From CAWDVH01 sp963805705 (lineage in GTDB: Bacteria > Actinomycetota > Actinomycetes > Streptosporangiales > Streptosporangiaceae), in NCBI GenBank assembly GCA_963805705.1, contig CAWDVH010000005.1:806001-870000 (forward strand): 64,000 bases of DNA, given 5' to 3'. Each line of letters opens with the position of its first letter. Position 1 is the stretch's first letter. Both the position numbers and the translations under genes were made by a program. This document shows, piece by piece, positions 18,816-27,562 of this stretch. The notes beneath the pieces are model-generated. The model was not told where the DNA came from and searched no databases. It worked only from the letters and a program-made list of their open reading frames with translations.

Positions 18816-20798
18816 ATGACGGCCGGGAACGAGATGACGCTGTTCGCGGCGCCGGGCACGGTCGGGCGGCAGCGCGCGGACGGCTGCCTGCTGCTGGGGT
18901 CGGCCGAGCCGCTGCGCAGCTACCCGACCACGATCGTGCACAGCCTGCGCGCGTGGGCCGCCGCTGCTCCTGACCATCGGCTCGTGGCCGAGCGCAGCAC
19001 GGGCGGTACCTGGCGGACCTGCAGCTACGGTGCGGCCGCGGGCACGGCCGCGGCCATCGGCCAGGCTCTGCTGGAGCGGGGACTGAGTCCCGGCCTGCCG
19101 CTGCTCGTGCTGTCCGGCAACAGCATCGACCATCTGCTGATCACGCTCGGCGCCATGACCGCCGGCATTCCTGTTGTCCCGCTCAGTGTCGCCTACTCGC
19201 TGCAGAGCCGGGATCACGCCCGCATCCGGGCGGTGGCCAGGCTGGTCCGCCCTGGCGCGGTCTTCGCCGAGGACGCGGAGCTCTTCCAGGCTGCCCTTGA
19301 CGCGCTGGCTGCGCCGGGGCCGGGCCCGCGGGACGCCCCGGCTGCGCCGGATACACGGGACCCAGGGGACGCGCTGGACCCGGTGCAGGTGATCGTCAGC
19401 CGGGGCCGCCGGCCCGGCTCGGTTCAGCTCGCCGACCTGGCGGCCAGCCGCCCCGGCCAGCACGTCGCCAGCGCCTTCGCCGGGCTGCGCCCCGACATGA
19501 TCGCGAAGATCCTCTTCACGTCCGGCTCGACCGGGACCCCGAAGGGCGTGCTGAACACGCACCGGATGCTGTCGGCCAACCAGCAGATGATCCGGCAGGC
19601 ATGGCCGTTCCTGGCCGCTGAGCGCCCGGTGATCGTCGACTGGCTGCCGTGGAGCCATACCTTCGGCGGCAACCACAACGTGGACATGATGCTCACCGCG
19701 GGCGGGACGCTCTACATCGATGCCGGGCGCCCTGCTCCGGCCCTCTTCGCTCAGACGATCGCCAACCTCGCCGACATCCCGCCCACGGTGTACTTCAACG
19801 TTCCGGCGGGATTCGCGCAGCTCGTGCCCGCGCTGGAGGCGCAGCCGGACTTCGCGAGCCGGTTCTTCTCCCGGCTGCGGCTGCTGTTCAACGCGGCCGC
19901 GGCGCTGCCGTCCGGCCTTCGCGACCGGCTTGGTGACCTGGCGGAGCGAACCACCGGCCGTGCCATCCCCGTAACCGGCTCCTGGGGCGCGACGGAGACC
20001 GGGCCCGCGGTGACGACGGCGAACTTCGACTACGCCGACGCCCGGTGCATCGGCGCGCCGCTGCCCGGCGCGCAGGTGAAGCTCGTCCCGGCCGAGGGGG
20101 CCTACGAGATCCGGGTCAAGGGCCCGATGGTGACCCCCGGCTACTTCGGCCTGCCGGATCTGACCGCTGAGGCATTCGACGAGGAGGGCTTCTACCGTTC
20201 CGGTGATGCGGTCACCCTCGCTGACCCCGCCGACTTCAGTGCCGGCCTGCTCTTCCGCGGCCGGATCGCGGAGGACTTCAAGCTCGCCACTGGTACCTTC
20301 GTCCGCGTCGGCGCCGTGCGCACGGCGCTGCTGTCGGCCATGCCGGTGCTATCGGATGCGGTGATCGCGGGCGAGGGCCGTGACCGGGTATGCGCGCTGG
20401 CGTGGCTGAACGCCGCCGAGGCGCGCGCGCTGATCGGCGAGGATGTCACGGTCAGCAGGGACGGCAATGAGCTGATCACGCACCCAGCGCTGCACGCCGC
20501 GCTGGGCCGCGCGCTGGCTGAGCACAACGGCACCGCCGGATCGGCGGCTCGGGTCGAGCGGCTCGCGGTGCTCGCGCGGCCAGCGGACCTGGACGCCGGC
20601 GAGATTACCGACAAGGGCTACGTCGGTCAGCGGCGGGTGCTGGCGAACCGCTCGGCCCTGGTCGACCTGCTCTACGCCGAGCCGCCGCCGGACGAGGTGA
20701 TCATCGCCGGCTTACGGGTCCGATCAGCGGCCGGCGGTGGCTGGCGATCAGCTGATCGGCGATGCGAGGCACGGCGTCCCCGATCGGGTCGCGGATGA
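18816..20798 (+). CDS. Feruloyl-CoA-synthase-like acyl-CoA ligase
   Basis: A 660-aa adenylate-forming enzyme. It shows the ATP-binding loop FTSGSTGTPKGVLNTHRM, the adenine-binding segment GSWGATETGPAVT, and RSGDAVTLADP with FRGRIAEDFKLATGTFVRVGAVR. The arrangement and the C-terminal DAGEITDKGYVGQRRVL match feruloyl-CoA synthases, which activate hydroxycinnamates with CoA. The start at 18816 has GGAGG about nine bases upstream. The last 32 residues, after DEVIIA, are Arg-rich, look non-native, and overlap the sirtuin gene tail to tail, so the original stop may have been lost. Confidence 0.83.
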   Translation: MTAGNEMTLFAAPGTVGRQRADGCLLLGSAEPLRSYPTTIVHSLRAWAAAAPDHRLVAERSTGGTWRTCSYGAAAGTAAAIGQALLERGLSPGLPLLVLSGNSIDHLLITLGAMTAGIPVVPLSVAYSLQSRDHARIRAVARLVRPGAVFAEDAELFQAALDALAAPGPGPRDAPAAPDTRDPGDALDPVQVIVSRGRRPGSVQLADLAASRPGQHVASAFAGLRPDMIAKILFTSGSTGTPKGVLNTHRMLSANQQMIRQAWPFLAAERPVIVDWLPWSHTFGGNHNVDMMLTAGGTLYIDAGRPAPALFAQTIANLADIPPTVYFNVPAGFAQLVPALEAQPDFASRFFSRLRLLFNAAAALPSGLRDRLGDLAERTTGRAIPVTGSWGATETGPAVTTANFDYADARCIGAPLPGAQVKLVPAEGAYEIRVKGPMVTPGYFGLPDLTAEAFDEEGFYRSGDAVTLADPADFSAGLLFRGRIAEDFKLATGTFVRVGAVRTALLSAMPVLSDAVIAGEGRDRVCALAWLNAAEARALIGEDVTVSRDGNELITHPALHAALGRALAEHNGTAGSAARVERLAVLARPADLDAGEITDKGYVGQRRVLANRSALVDLLYAEPPPDEVIIAGLRVRSAAGGGWRSADRRCEARRPRSGRG

Positions 20799-21495
20799 CG
20801 GCGGTGGCGGCCCCGTCATAGGGGGTGGGGTCGCGGTTGACGATGACCAGGCGCGCGCCGGCGGTCACGGCGATCGTGCACAGGGAGGCGGCGGGCTCGA
20901 CGATCAGGGTGCTGCCGATCACAACCAGCAGGTCGCAGCCGCCTGCGGCGGCAATGGCCTGCTCGAAGACACCGGGGTCCAGGGGCTGGCCGAACATGAC
21001 GGTGGCCGACTTGAGGATCCCGCCGCATCGCGCGCACGGCGGGTCGTCCTCGCCGTCGGCGACCCGGCGCAGCGCGTCGGCCATCGCCGTGCGGTCACCG
21101 CAGCCGGTGCAGACCACGCCGAAGATCGTTCCGTGCAGCTCGATGACCCGCTGCGGCGGAGTTCCGGCGCGCTGGTGCAGCCCGTCGATGTTCTGGGTGA
21201 TGACCAGGGTGTCGATGGCACTGACGGCCAGCCGGGTCAGCGCCTGGTGCGCGGCATTGGGCGCCGCGCTCCAGGCGGGATGGGCCAGCCTGGCCTGCCA
21301 GGACCGGCGGCGAATCTCCGGATCGGCGACATACTCCCGATAGCTCGACATCCGCTCGGCGGCCGGGTTCTTCGTCCACAGCCCCTGCGGCCCGCGGAAG
21401 TCGGGGATCCCGGAGTCCGTGGAGATCCCGGCGCCAGTCAGCACGGCGAGCCGCCTGACCTCTCGCGCCCAGCCCGGATTCTCGGCCGCGCTCAT
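20701..21495 (-). CDS. cobB: Sirtuin (NAD-dependent protein deacylase)
   Basis: A 264-aa sirtuin. Motifs in order: NAD-binding LTGAGISTDSGIPDFRGPQGLW, the catalytic QNIDGLHQRAG then ELHGT with the catalytic His, zinc ligands CTGC and CARC, and VIGSTLIVEPA near the C-terminus. It removes acyl groups from lysines of target proteins, classically acyl-CoA synthetases. An ATG at 21495 (MSAAENPG) is chosen from an ORF open to 21759; a GTG slightly upstream is possible. It overlaps by 98 bp, convergently, with the acyl-CoA ligase gene. Confidence 0.92.
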   Translation of the reverse strand: MSAAENPGWAREVRRLAVLTGAGISTDSGIPDFRGPQGLWTKNPAAERMSSYREYVADPEIRRRSWQARLAHPAWSAAPNAAHQALTRLAVSAIDTLVITQNIDGLHQRAGTPPQRVIELHGTIFGVVCTGCGDRTAMADALRRVADGEDDPPCARCGGILKSATVMFGQPLDPGVFEQAIAAAGGCDLLVVIGSTLIVEPAASLCTIAVTAGARLVIVNRDPTPYDGAATAVIRDPIGDAVPRIADQLIASHRRPLIGPVSRR

Positions 21496-21610
21496 GCCCG
21501 TGCTGCCCGTCCGCGAGATGAGCACGCGCTTCGCCTGGCCACAATCGACCAGAATAGCCAACACGAGCGGCCAGCATTCTGCAGCACAATGGATGAGGGA
21601 GGGATCACCG

Positions 21611-22450
21611 ATGGCGAGAATCTGCGTTACCGGAGCCAGCGGCCGGGCTGGCCGCGCCGTGGTGGCCGAGCTGATGGAGCACGGGCACTGGGTGCTGGCC
21701 ACGGATCTGGTGGCCCCGCCGGGGGACCTCGGCCTGCCCGTCCTGCGGGCAGATCTCACCGATTACGGGCAGGCGGTCGAAGCCCTGCAGGGCGCCGATG
21801 CCGTCGTGCATCTGGCCAACATCCCGGCGCCGGGTCTGCGCACCCCGGCCGTGACGTTCAATGCCAACATCACCATGAACTACAACGTGTTCACGGCGGC
21901 GGCCCAGCTTCAGCTGGGCCGGGTGGTCTGGGCGTCCAGTGAGACGACGCTCGGCCTGCCCTTCGATGTGCCGCCGCGGTATGCCCCCGTGGATGAGGAT
22001 CACTATCCGGTGCCCACGAGCAGTTACGCGCTCTCGAAGGTGGCGAGCGAGACGATCGCCGGGCACATCGCGCAGTGGTCGGGGATCCCGTTCGTCGGGC
22101 TCCGCTTCTCCAACATTCTCGGGCCGGCCGACTACCCGGAGTTTCCCTCCTTCTGGCCGGATCCGCAGTTGCGCAAGTGGAACCTGTGGGGATACATCGA
22201 CGAGCGCGACGCTGCGGTAGCGTGCCGGCTCGCGCTGGATGCCCCCGTCGCGGGCAGTGCCAGCTTCATCATCGCTGCCGCGGACACGGTCATGACCCGT
22301 CCCTCAGCTGACCTGATGCGCGAGGTCTTTCCCGGCGTGCCGCTGACCGGCGAGATCAGCGAGACCGGCACCCTGCTGTCCATCGGCCGGGCCCGGCAGG
22401 TACTGGGATTCAGGCCGGCCCACTCCTGGCGTGATCACCTCAGTCCGTAG
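21611..22450 (+). CDS. NAD-dependent epimerase/dehydratase (extended SDR)
   Basis: A 279-aa short-chain dehydrogenase-like protein. The N-terminal NAD-binding loop is VTGASGRAGRAVV, an Asp at the end of beta-2 (ATDLVAPP) suggests NAD preference, and SSYALSKVASE provides the YxxxK catalytic pair. The segment GLRFSNILGPADYPEFPS is typical of sugar-nucleotide or polyol epimerases. The substrate is unknown. GGGAGGG lies eight bases before the ATG. It diverges from the sirtuin gene. Confidence 0.85.
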   Translation: MARICVTGASGRAGRAVVAELMEHGHWVLATDLVAPPGDLGLPVLRADLTDYGQAVEALQGADAVVHLANIPAPGLRTPAVTFNANITMNYNVFTAAAQLQLGRVVWASSETTLGLPFDVPPRYAPVDEDHYPVPTSSYALSKVASETIAGHIAQWSGIPFVGLRFSNILGPADYPEFPSFWPDPQLRKWNLWGYIDERDAAVACRLALDAPVAGSASFIIAAADTVMTRPSADLMREVFPGVPLTGEISETGTLLSIGRARQVLGFRPAHSWRDHLSP

Positions 22451-22534
22451 CCGGCCGGGTAGAACCCGGTTCGCCAGCACGCTGGGTCTCGGTTTGGCCA
22501 AGATTAGCCATCTCAGTTGCGCAGACGTAAAGTT

Positions 22535-22556
22535 GCCGTGAACCTTGGTTCACGGC
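22535..22556. promoter_or_regulatory. Perfect palindrome upstream of the ABC-importer operon
   Basis: A 10-2-10 perfect inverted repeat: GCCGTGAACC, then TT, then GGTTCACGGC. It ends 36 bases before the GTG of the first ATPase gene. The short spacer is characteristic of a dimeric repressor operator rather than a terminator. The TetR-family gene in the same cluster (27563-28264) is the obvious candidate ligand, by inference. Confidence 0.65.
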
Positions 22557-22592
22557 ACGGCGCCGCAGCCCCTCGGAGCAAGGATTCGACCG

Positions 22593-23441
22593 GTGAATGA
22601 TGGTTCATTGGATGTCCGGGGAATTACCGTGCGATTTGGCGGTCTGACCGCGCTGGACGACGTATCCCTGACCGCGGGCGCACGCCAGGTAACCGGGATC
22701 ATCGGGCCTAACGGGGCAGGCAAGACCACGCTGCTCAACGTGCTGTGCGGCTTCGTCAAGCCGCAGTCCGGCCAGATCCTGTTCGACGGGACCGAGCTCA
22801 CCAAGCTCAGGCCGCACCGGCTGGCCGGCCTGGGGATCGCCCGCACACTGCAGGGAGTCGGTCTCTTCAACGGCCTGTCGGTGATCGAGAACGTCATGGT
22901 CGGGGCGACGAGCCGGGCCCGCGCGGGATTCTGGTCGGCCCTGGGCGGGCTCCCCAGATCGGATAAGGACGAGCGGGAGCTACGGGAGCAGTCCCTGGCG
23001 GCCCTCGATCGCGTCGGGGCGACGGACCTGGCCGACAGCATGCCGGGCACGCTGGCGCACGGACCGCGCAAGCGCGTCGCGCTCGCCCGCGCACTGGCGG
23101 CGCAGCCCCGCCTGCTACTGCTGGACGAGCCGGCCAGCGGCCTGTCCGAGAACGAGCTTCCCGATCTCGGCGACCTGATCTGCAGGATCGCCGAGGAAGC
23201 CACCGTGGTCGTGATCGAGCACCGGATGGACCTGATGATGTCCGTCTGCGACACGATCTTCGTACTGGACTTCGGCAAGATGATCGCGGCGGGCACCCCG
23301 GATCAGGTGCAAGCGGATCCGGCCGTCACCGCCGCCTATCTCGGGGTCGTGGACGCGGAACCGGAGGCCGGTGCCGCCGGTGCGGTTGGTGGGGGAGAGA
23401 CCGCCGGCGCGAGCCAGGAAGGGCTGACTGGCCATGAGTAG
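22593..23441 (+). CDS. livG: Branched-chain-type ABC importer ATPase (LivG-like)
   Basis: A 282-aa ATP-binding protein. Walker A is GPNGAGKTTLLN, the Walker B region is LLLLDEPASGL, and VVIEHRMDLMMSVCD is the H-loop region. The signature motif is degenerate (LAHGPRKRVALARAL instead of the usual LSGGQ), as is common in LivG. It energises uptake together with the second ATPase and two permeases. The GTG at 22593, with AAGGA about eight bases upstream, is preferred to an upstream start at 22545 that would lie inside the operator palindrome. Its end overlaps the next gene by eight bases. Confidence 0.88.
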   Translation: MNDGSLDVRGITVRFGGLTALDDVSLTAGARQVTGIIGPNGAGKTTLLNVLCGFVKPQSGQILFDGTELTKLRPHRLAGLGIARTLQGVGLFNGLSVIENVMVGATSRARAGFWSALGGLPRSDKDERELREQSLAALDRVGATDLADSMPGTLAHGPRKRVALARALAAQPRLLLLDEPASGLSENELPDLGDLICRIAEEATVVVIEHRMDLMMSVCDTIFVLDFGKMIAAGTPDQVQADPAVTAAYLGVVDAEPEAGAAGAVGGGETAGASQEGLTGHE

Positions 23442-24174
23442 CGCCGTGTCCCTCACCGCCAAGGCCGCGACCCTCGCCACCGAGGACGTCGTCGCCGGAT
23501 ACGGCGAGGTGGAGGTCCTGCATGGCGTGTCGATCTTGGCTGCCGCGGCGACGATCACCACGGTCCTCGGCGCCAACGGCGCGGGGAAATCCACCCTGCT
23601 GCGCACCATCGGCGGTGCCGTCAAGGCGCGCAGCGGCCGCATTCTCCTGGACGGGACTGACCTGCCGCGGCGCCATCCTGAGGATGTGGCCAGGGCCGGA
23701 GTGGCCCATGTGCCCGAGGGGCAGGGCGTGATCACCGAGCTCACCGTCGAGGAGAACCTGCGCCTCGGCGCGCTGCTGCGGCCGAGCGGCCAGCGCGCGG
23801 CGGCGCTCGCGGACTCCTACGAGCGCTTCGGCGTGCTGGCCGACCGCAGGCGCCGCGCCGCGGGGACGCTGTCGGGCGGTGAGCGGCAGATCCTGGTCAT
23901 CGCCAGGGCGCTGATGTCGGGTCCGCGCGTGCTGCTGCTCGACGAGCCGTCCCTCGGCCTGGCGCCGAAGATCGTGGCCCAGGTCATGGAGCTGATCAGG
24001 AAGCTCCGTGACGACGCCGGCCTGACGGTCGTGCTGGTCGAGCAGAACGCCCGGAGCGCGCTGGCCATCGCCGATAAGGGGATCGTCCTGAACCTCGGCA
24101 AGGTCGTCGCCGAGGACGACGGGGCGACGCTCGCCGCCGACGTCGGGCTCCGCCGTCACTATCTGGGCTTCTAG
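23434..24174 (+). CDS. livF: Branched-chain-type ABC importer ATPase (LivF-like)
   Basis: A 246-aa ATPase. Walker A is GANGAGKSTLL, the signature is TLSGGERQILVIARAL, and Walker B is VLLLDEPSLGLAP. The VAHVPEGQGVITELTVEENL stretch is characteristic of LivF. It overlaps the preceding ATPase gene by eight bases and sits 11 bases before the permease gene, so translation is probably coupled. The likely role is a heterodimeric motor with the LivG-like protein for import of an organic acid, amino acid or aromatic compound. Confidence 0.92.
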   Translation: MSSAVSLTAKAATLATEDVVAGYGEVEVLHGVSILAAAATITTVLGANGAGKSTLLRTIGGAVKARSGRILLDGTDLPRRHPEDVARAGVAHVPEGQGVITELTVEENLRLGALLRPSGQRAAALADSYERFGVLADRRRRAAGTLSGGERQILVIARALMSGPRVLLLDEPSLGLAPKIVAQVMELIRKLRDDAGLTVVLVEQNARSALAIADKGIVLNLGKVVAEDDGATLAADVGLRRHYLGF

Positions 24175-24185
24175 GAAGGCGGGAC

Positions 24186-25064
24186 ATGCAGGAGTTCATC
24201 GAGTTCACGCTCGGGGGAATCAGCACCGGGATGATCTACGCGGCCATCGCGCTGTCGCTGGTGCTGATCTGGCGGGGAACCCGGATCCTCAATTACGCGC
24301 AGGGCGGCATGGCGATGTTCACCTCTTACATCGCGCTGATCGTGATCAATCACACCGGGAACTACTGGCTGGGCTTCTTCGTAGCGCTGGCGTCGGGCCT
24401 GGCACTGGGCGCGGTGCTGGAGCGGACGGTGATCCGCCGGGTGGAGAACAAGCCGCCGCTGAACGCGGTGATCGTGACCATCGGCCTGCTGATCTTCATC
24501 GAGGGCCTGGCCGGGGTCATCTACGGCGGCAGCTTCCGCTCGCTCCCGCCGGCTTTCTCGATCGGCGGGCTGAGCTTCGGCTCCGTCGCGCTGGGCATCA
24601 CGCGCAATGACCTCTTTACCGCCGCGGCCGTGCTGGTAGCGGCGGGCGCGCTGGGCCTGATGTTCCGGTTCACCTCGGTCGGCCTGCGGATGCGGGCCAC
24701 GGCGTTCAATACCGGCGTCGCCCGGCTGCTGGGCGTCCGGGTCGGCCGGATGCTGACCCTCGGCTGGGCGCTGGCCGGCCTGATCGGCGCACTGGCCGGA
24801 ATGCTGGTGACCCCCACGACCTTCCTGTACCCGAACAGCATGGACGCGATCTTCGTGCTAGGGTTCACCGCCGCGGTGATCGGCGGCCTGGACAGCCCGG
24901 TCGGGGCGATCGTCGGCGGCCTGATCCTCGGCGTCCTGCTCAGCTACACGGCCGGCTACCTGGGCAGCCAGCTCGTCGATATCTTCGGCCTCGCCGCGCT
25001 GCTCATCGTCTTGATGGTCCGGCCATCCGGGCTGTTCTCCACGACCGCAACCCGGCAGGTGTAG
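24186..25064 (+). CDS. livH: Branched-chain-type ABC importer permease (LivH-like)
   Basis: A 292-aa integral membrane protein starting QEFIEFTLGGISTGMIYAAIALSLVLIWRGTRILNYAQGGMAMF, a conserved LivH N-terminus. About eight helices are present, with the EAA-like coupling region MRATAFNTGVARLLGVRVGRMLTLGWALAG and the GGLDSPVGAIVGGLILG end motif. GGAAGG lies at correct spacing before the ATG. It pairs with the LivM-like permease encoded two bases downstream. Confidence 0.92.
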   Translation: MQEFIEFTLGGISTGMIYAAIALSLVLIWRGTRILNYAQGGMAMFTSYIALIVINHTGNYWLGFFVALASGLALGAVLERTVIRRVENKPPLNAVIVTIGLLIFIEGLAGVIYGGSFRSLPPAFSIGGLSFGSVALGITRNDLFTAAAVLVAAGALGLMFRFTSVGLRMRATAFNTGVARLLGVRVGRMLTLGWALAGLIGALAGMLVTPTTFLYPNSMDAIFVLGFTAAVIGGLDSPVGAIVGGLILGVLLSYTAGYLGSQLVDIFGLAALLIVLMVRPSGLFSTTATRQV

Positions 25065-25066
25065 AC

Positions 25067-26086
25067 ATGACCCTCGTCAAGCACCTGGGCATCGGCCTGC
25101 TGGGGGCCGTCCTGGTCCTGATCCTGTCGCTCAAGCTCGGCCAGTTCCGCCAGTACCAGATGGCCGAGGTCGCCGCTTACGTCGTGGCCGTGGCCGGCCT
25201 CACCGTGCTGATCGGGCTGAGCGGCCAGATCTCGATCGGGAACGGCGCCTTCATGGCGATCGGCGCCTACGCCACGGCGCTGCTGGTGATCCACCTCGGC
25301 TGGCCGATGTGGCTGGTCTTCCTGGTCAGCGTCGTCTTCTCGGCGGTGGCCGGCGGCATCTTCGGCATCGCGGCCGCCCGGCTGCGCGGCCCTTACCTGG
25401 CGGGCGCGACGCTGATGCTGGCGGTCGCGCTGCCGACGGTGGCCGATGCCTACCAGGGCGCGTTCGGCGGAGACCAGGGCGAGACCTTCGCCGTCACCCC
25501 GCCGGCCTTCCTCGGCCCGAGCTTTCCCCTCACCCGCTGGCAGGCCTGGCTCGGCTGCGGATTCGCGATCATCACGCTGATCCTGCTGGCCAATCTGGTG
25601 CACAGCAGGGTCGGCCGAAGCTGGCGCGCGCTGCGAGACGATGAGGTGGCCGCGTCCCTGGCCGGCCTCAACGTGGCCCGGCTGCAGATCCTCGCGTTCG
25701 TCGTCAGCTCGGCGTGCGCCGGGCTCGGCGGCGCGATCCTGGCCATGTGGGCACTGAGCGCATCACCCGGCGACTTCACCCTGACGCTCTCGATCGCGCT
25801 GCTCACCGCGGCCGTGCTCGGCGGCCTCGGCAGCCTGGCGGGCGCCATCTGGGGCAGCCTGGTGCTGGTCCTGGTCCCCGGCTACCTGTCCAACGTGGCC
25901 ACTAGCCACGGACTGTCCAGCGGGGCGGCCGCCAGCGTCCCGATCGCCGCCTACGGCGTCGTCCTGATCGCCGTCATGCTCGTCTTCCCAGCAGGAATCC
26001 AGGGCGGCATCCGCCGCCTGTTCGGGCCTACCGCGCCCGCCACGGTCGCCCCTCTCAGCGCATTGCGCCGGCGCGTGCCCGGCTAG
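25067..26086 (+). CDS. livM: Branched-chain-type ABC importer permease (LivM-like)
   Basis: A 339-aa membrane protein with about nine helices. It shows GLSGQISIGNGAFMAIGAYATALL and the coupling segment WRALRDDEVAASLAGLNVARLQILAFVVSS, both LivM hallmarks, and VLGGLGSLAGAIWGSLVL near the C-terminus. It starts two bases after the LivH-like stop codon. With the other subunits it completes a full importer of the HAAT type. Confidence 0.92.
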   Translation: MTLVKHLGIGLLGAVLVLILSLKLGQFRQYQMAEVAAYVVAVAGLTVLIGLSGQISIGNGAFMAIGAYATALLVIHLGWPMWLVFLVSVVFSAVAGGIFGIAAARLRGPYLAGATLMLAVALPTVADAYQGAFGGDQGETFAVTPPAFLGPSFPLTRWQAWLGCGFAIITLILLANLVHSRVGRSWRALRDDEVAASLAGLNVARLQILAFVVSSACAGLGGAILAMWALSASPGDFTLTLSIALLTAAVLGGLGSLAGAIWGSLVLVLVPGYLSNVATSHGLSSGAAASVPIAAYGVVLIAVMLVFPAGIQGGIRRLFGPTAPATVAPLSALRRRVPG

Positions 26087-26110
26087 TACACACCAGGAGA
26101 AAGGCACCAC

Positions 26111-27436
26111 ATGAAGAAAACACGGGTACACCTGGCCGCGGCGGGCATTGCCGCCCTGGCCATGGTGATCGCCGGCTGCGGCTCCAGCAGTTCGGGCAGC
26201 GGGTCCAAGTCGAGCTCGGCGCTGACCGCCTCGGCTCCGGGGATCACGGCGACGACGATCACCATCGGCAGCCACCAGCCGCTCACCGGCATCGCGGCAC
26301 CGGGATACGACGAGATTGCCCCGGCGGCCAACGCCTACTTCCAGTACGTCAACGCGCACGGCGGCATCTTCGGCCGCAAGATCGTATACAAGTACCTGGA
26401 CGACGGCTACAACCCGGCCAACACCACGACCGTGGTGCACAAGCTGGTGCTGCAGGACAACGTCTATGCGATCTTCAACGGCCTCGGCACCCCGACTCAC
26501 CTCGCGGTGGCGCCGTTCCTGAACCAGGAGAAGGTGCCCGACGTCTTCATCGCCTCCGGCTGCGAATGCTGGAATGCGCCGACGACGTGGCCGTACTCGT
26601 TCGGCTGGCAGCTCGACTACGTGCGCGAGGGCAAGCTCCTCGGTCATTACATCGAGCAGGCGTTCCCCGGCAAGAAGGTGGGCGTCTTCTACCAGGATGA
26701 CGAATTCGGCCAGGACGGCCTCAAGGGCCTGAAGCTCATCGTGCCGGCCAGCCAGATCGTGGCCGCGCAGAACTACAACCCGGCCAACATCAAGATCGGC
26801 CCGCAGGTGGCCGCGCTCAAGGCCTCCGGCGCGCAGATCGTCGTCTCGTTCTCGGTGCCGGCCTTCACCGCGCTGCTCAAGCTGACCTCGCTGGGCCTGA
26901 AGTTCAACCCGCAGCTGGTCGTCAGCGACGTCGGCTCCGACCCGATCACCCTGGCCGGCCTGCTCGCCTCGTTCGCCAAGAACAAGACGGCCGGCTTCGG
27001 CAACTCGCTGACCCAGGGCATCATCACCGACTCCTACCTGCCCTCGCTGGGCGACACGAGCAACAGCTGGATCCAGCTGTTCACCAAGGTCCACAGCACC
27101 TACATCCCCAAGCTGCCGCTGGACGGCAACGTAGGGTACGGCCTGGCCGTCGGCTACACCTTCGTCCAGGCGATGTTCAAGGCGGGCCGCAACCCGACCC
27201 GTCAGGACCTCGTCAACGCGATTAACGGTGGCCTGCCGCAGGGAGCCTCCGTAGCGCCCTACGCCTACTCGTCCACCAACCACAACGGCATCACCGGTGC
27301 CTACATGGCGAAGATCAACAACGGCGCGCTCGTAGCGCTCGGCCCGACGCTGGTCACGGACACGACCGCGTCCGGCGGATTCACGACCCCGCCGACTCCG
27401 CCCGCCGCCCCGGCGTCCGGAATCCCGTCGCCCTGA
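26111..27436 (+). CDS. ABC importer substrate-binding lipoprotein (LivK/type I periplasmic-binding)
   Basis: A 441-aa lipoprotein. The signal peptide ends in the lipobox IAGC with Cys23, followed by a Ser/Gly linker (GSSSSGSGSKSSS). The mature domain has the ITIGSHQPLTGIAAPGYDEIAPAANAYFQYVNAHGGIFGRKI start typical of the Leu/Ile/Val-binding family and KKVGVFYQDDEFGQDGLKGL later. AGGAGAAAGG precedes the ATG. The ligand is unknown; the downstream CoA ligase and lyase point to a carboxylic acid rather than an amino acid, which is inference. Confidence 0.92.
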   Translation: MKKTRVHLAAAGIAALAMVIAGCGSSSSGSGSKSSSALTASAPGITATTITIGSHQPLTGIAAPGYDEIAPAANAYFQYVNAHGGIFGRKIVYKYLDDGYNPANTTTVVHKLVLQDNVYAIFNGLGTPTHLAVAPFLNQEKVPDVFIASGCECWNAPTTWPYSFGWQLDYVREGKLLGHYIEQAFPGKKVGVFYQDDEFGQDGLKGLKLIVPASQIVAAQNYNPANIKIGPQVAALKASGAQIVVSFSVPAFTALLKLTSLGLKFNPQLVVSDVGSDPITLAGLLASFAKNKTAGFGNSLTQGIITDSYLPSLGDTSNSWIQLFTKVHSTYIPKLPLDGNVGYGLAVGYTFVQAMFKAGRNPTRQDLVNAINGGLPQGASVAPYAYSSTNHNGITGAYMAKINNGALVALGPTLVTDTTASGGFTTPPTPPAAPASGIPSP

Positions 27437-27449
27437 CTGGGCCCTAGCA

Positions 27450-27487
27450 GCGCCGGCCGCTCGCGACGTCTCGCGGGCGGCCGGCGC
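27450..27487 (+). terminator. Strong hairpin after the substrate-binding-protein gene
   Basis: A 17-bp stem (GCGCCGGCCGCTCGCGA against TCGCGGGCGGCCGGCGC, one wobble pair) closes on a CGTC loop, 13 bases after the stop codon. There is no T-tract, as is usual in high-GC actinobacteria. It probably ends or attenuates transcription between the importer genes and the TetR-ligase-lyase genes. Confidence 0.7.
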
Positions 27488-27562
27488 CCAGCCGGCGCCG
27501 GGCAGCCAGGCGGTGACCGGCCCGGCTGGATCCGTTTTGCGTTCAGAAGGGGGATATCCGCC

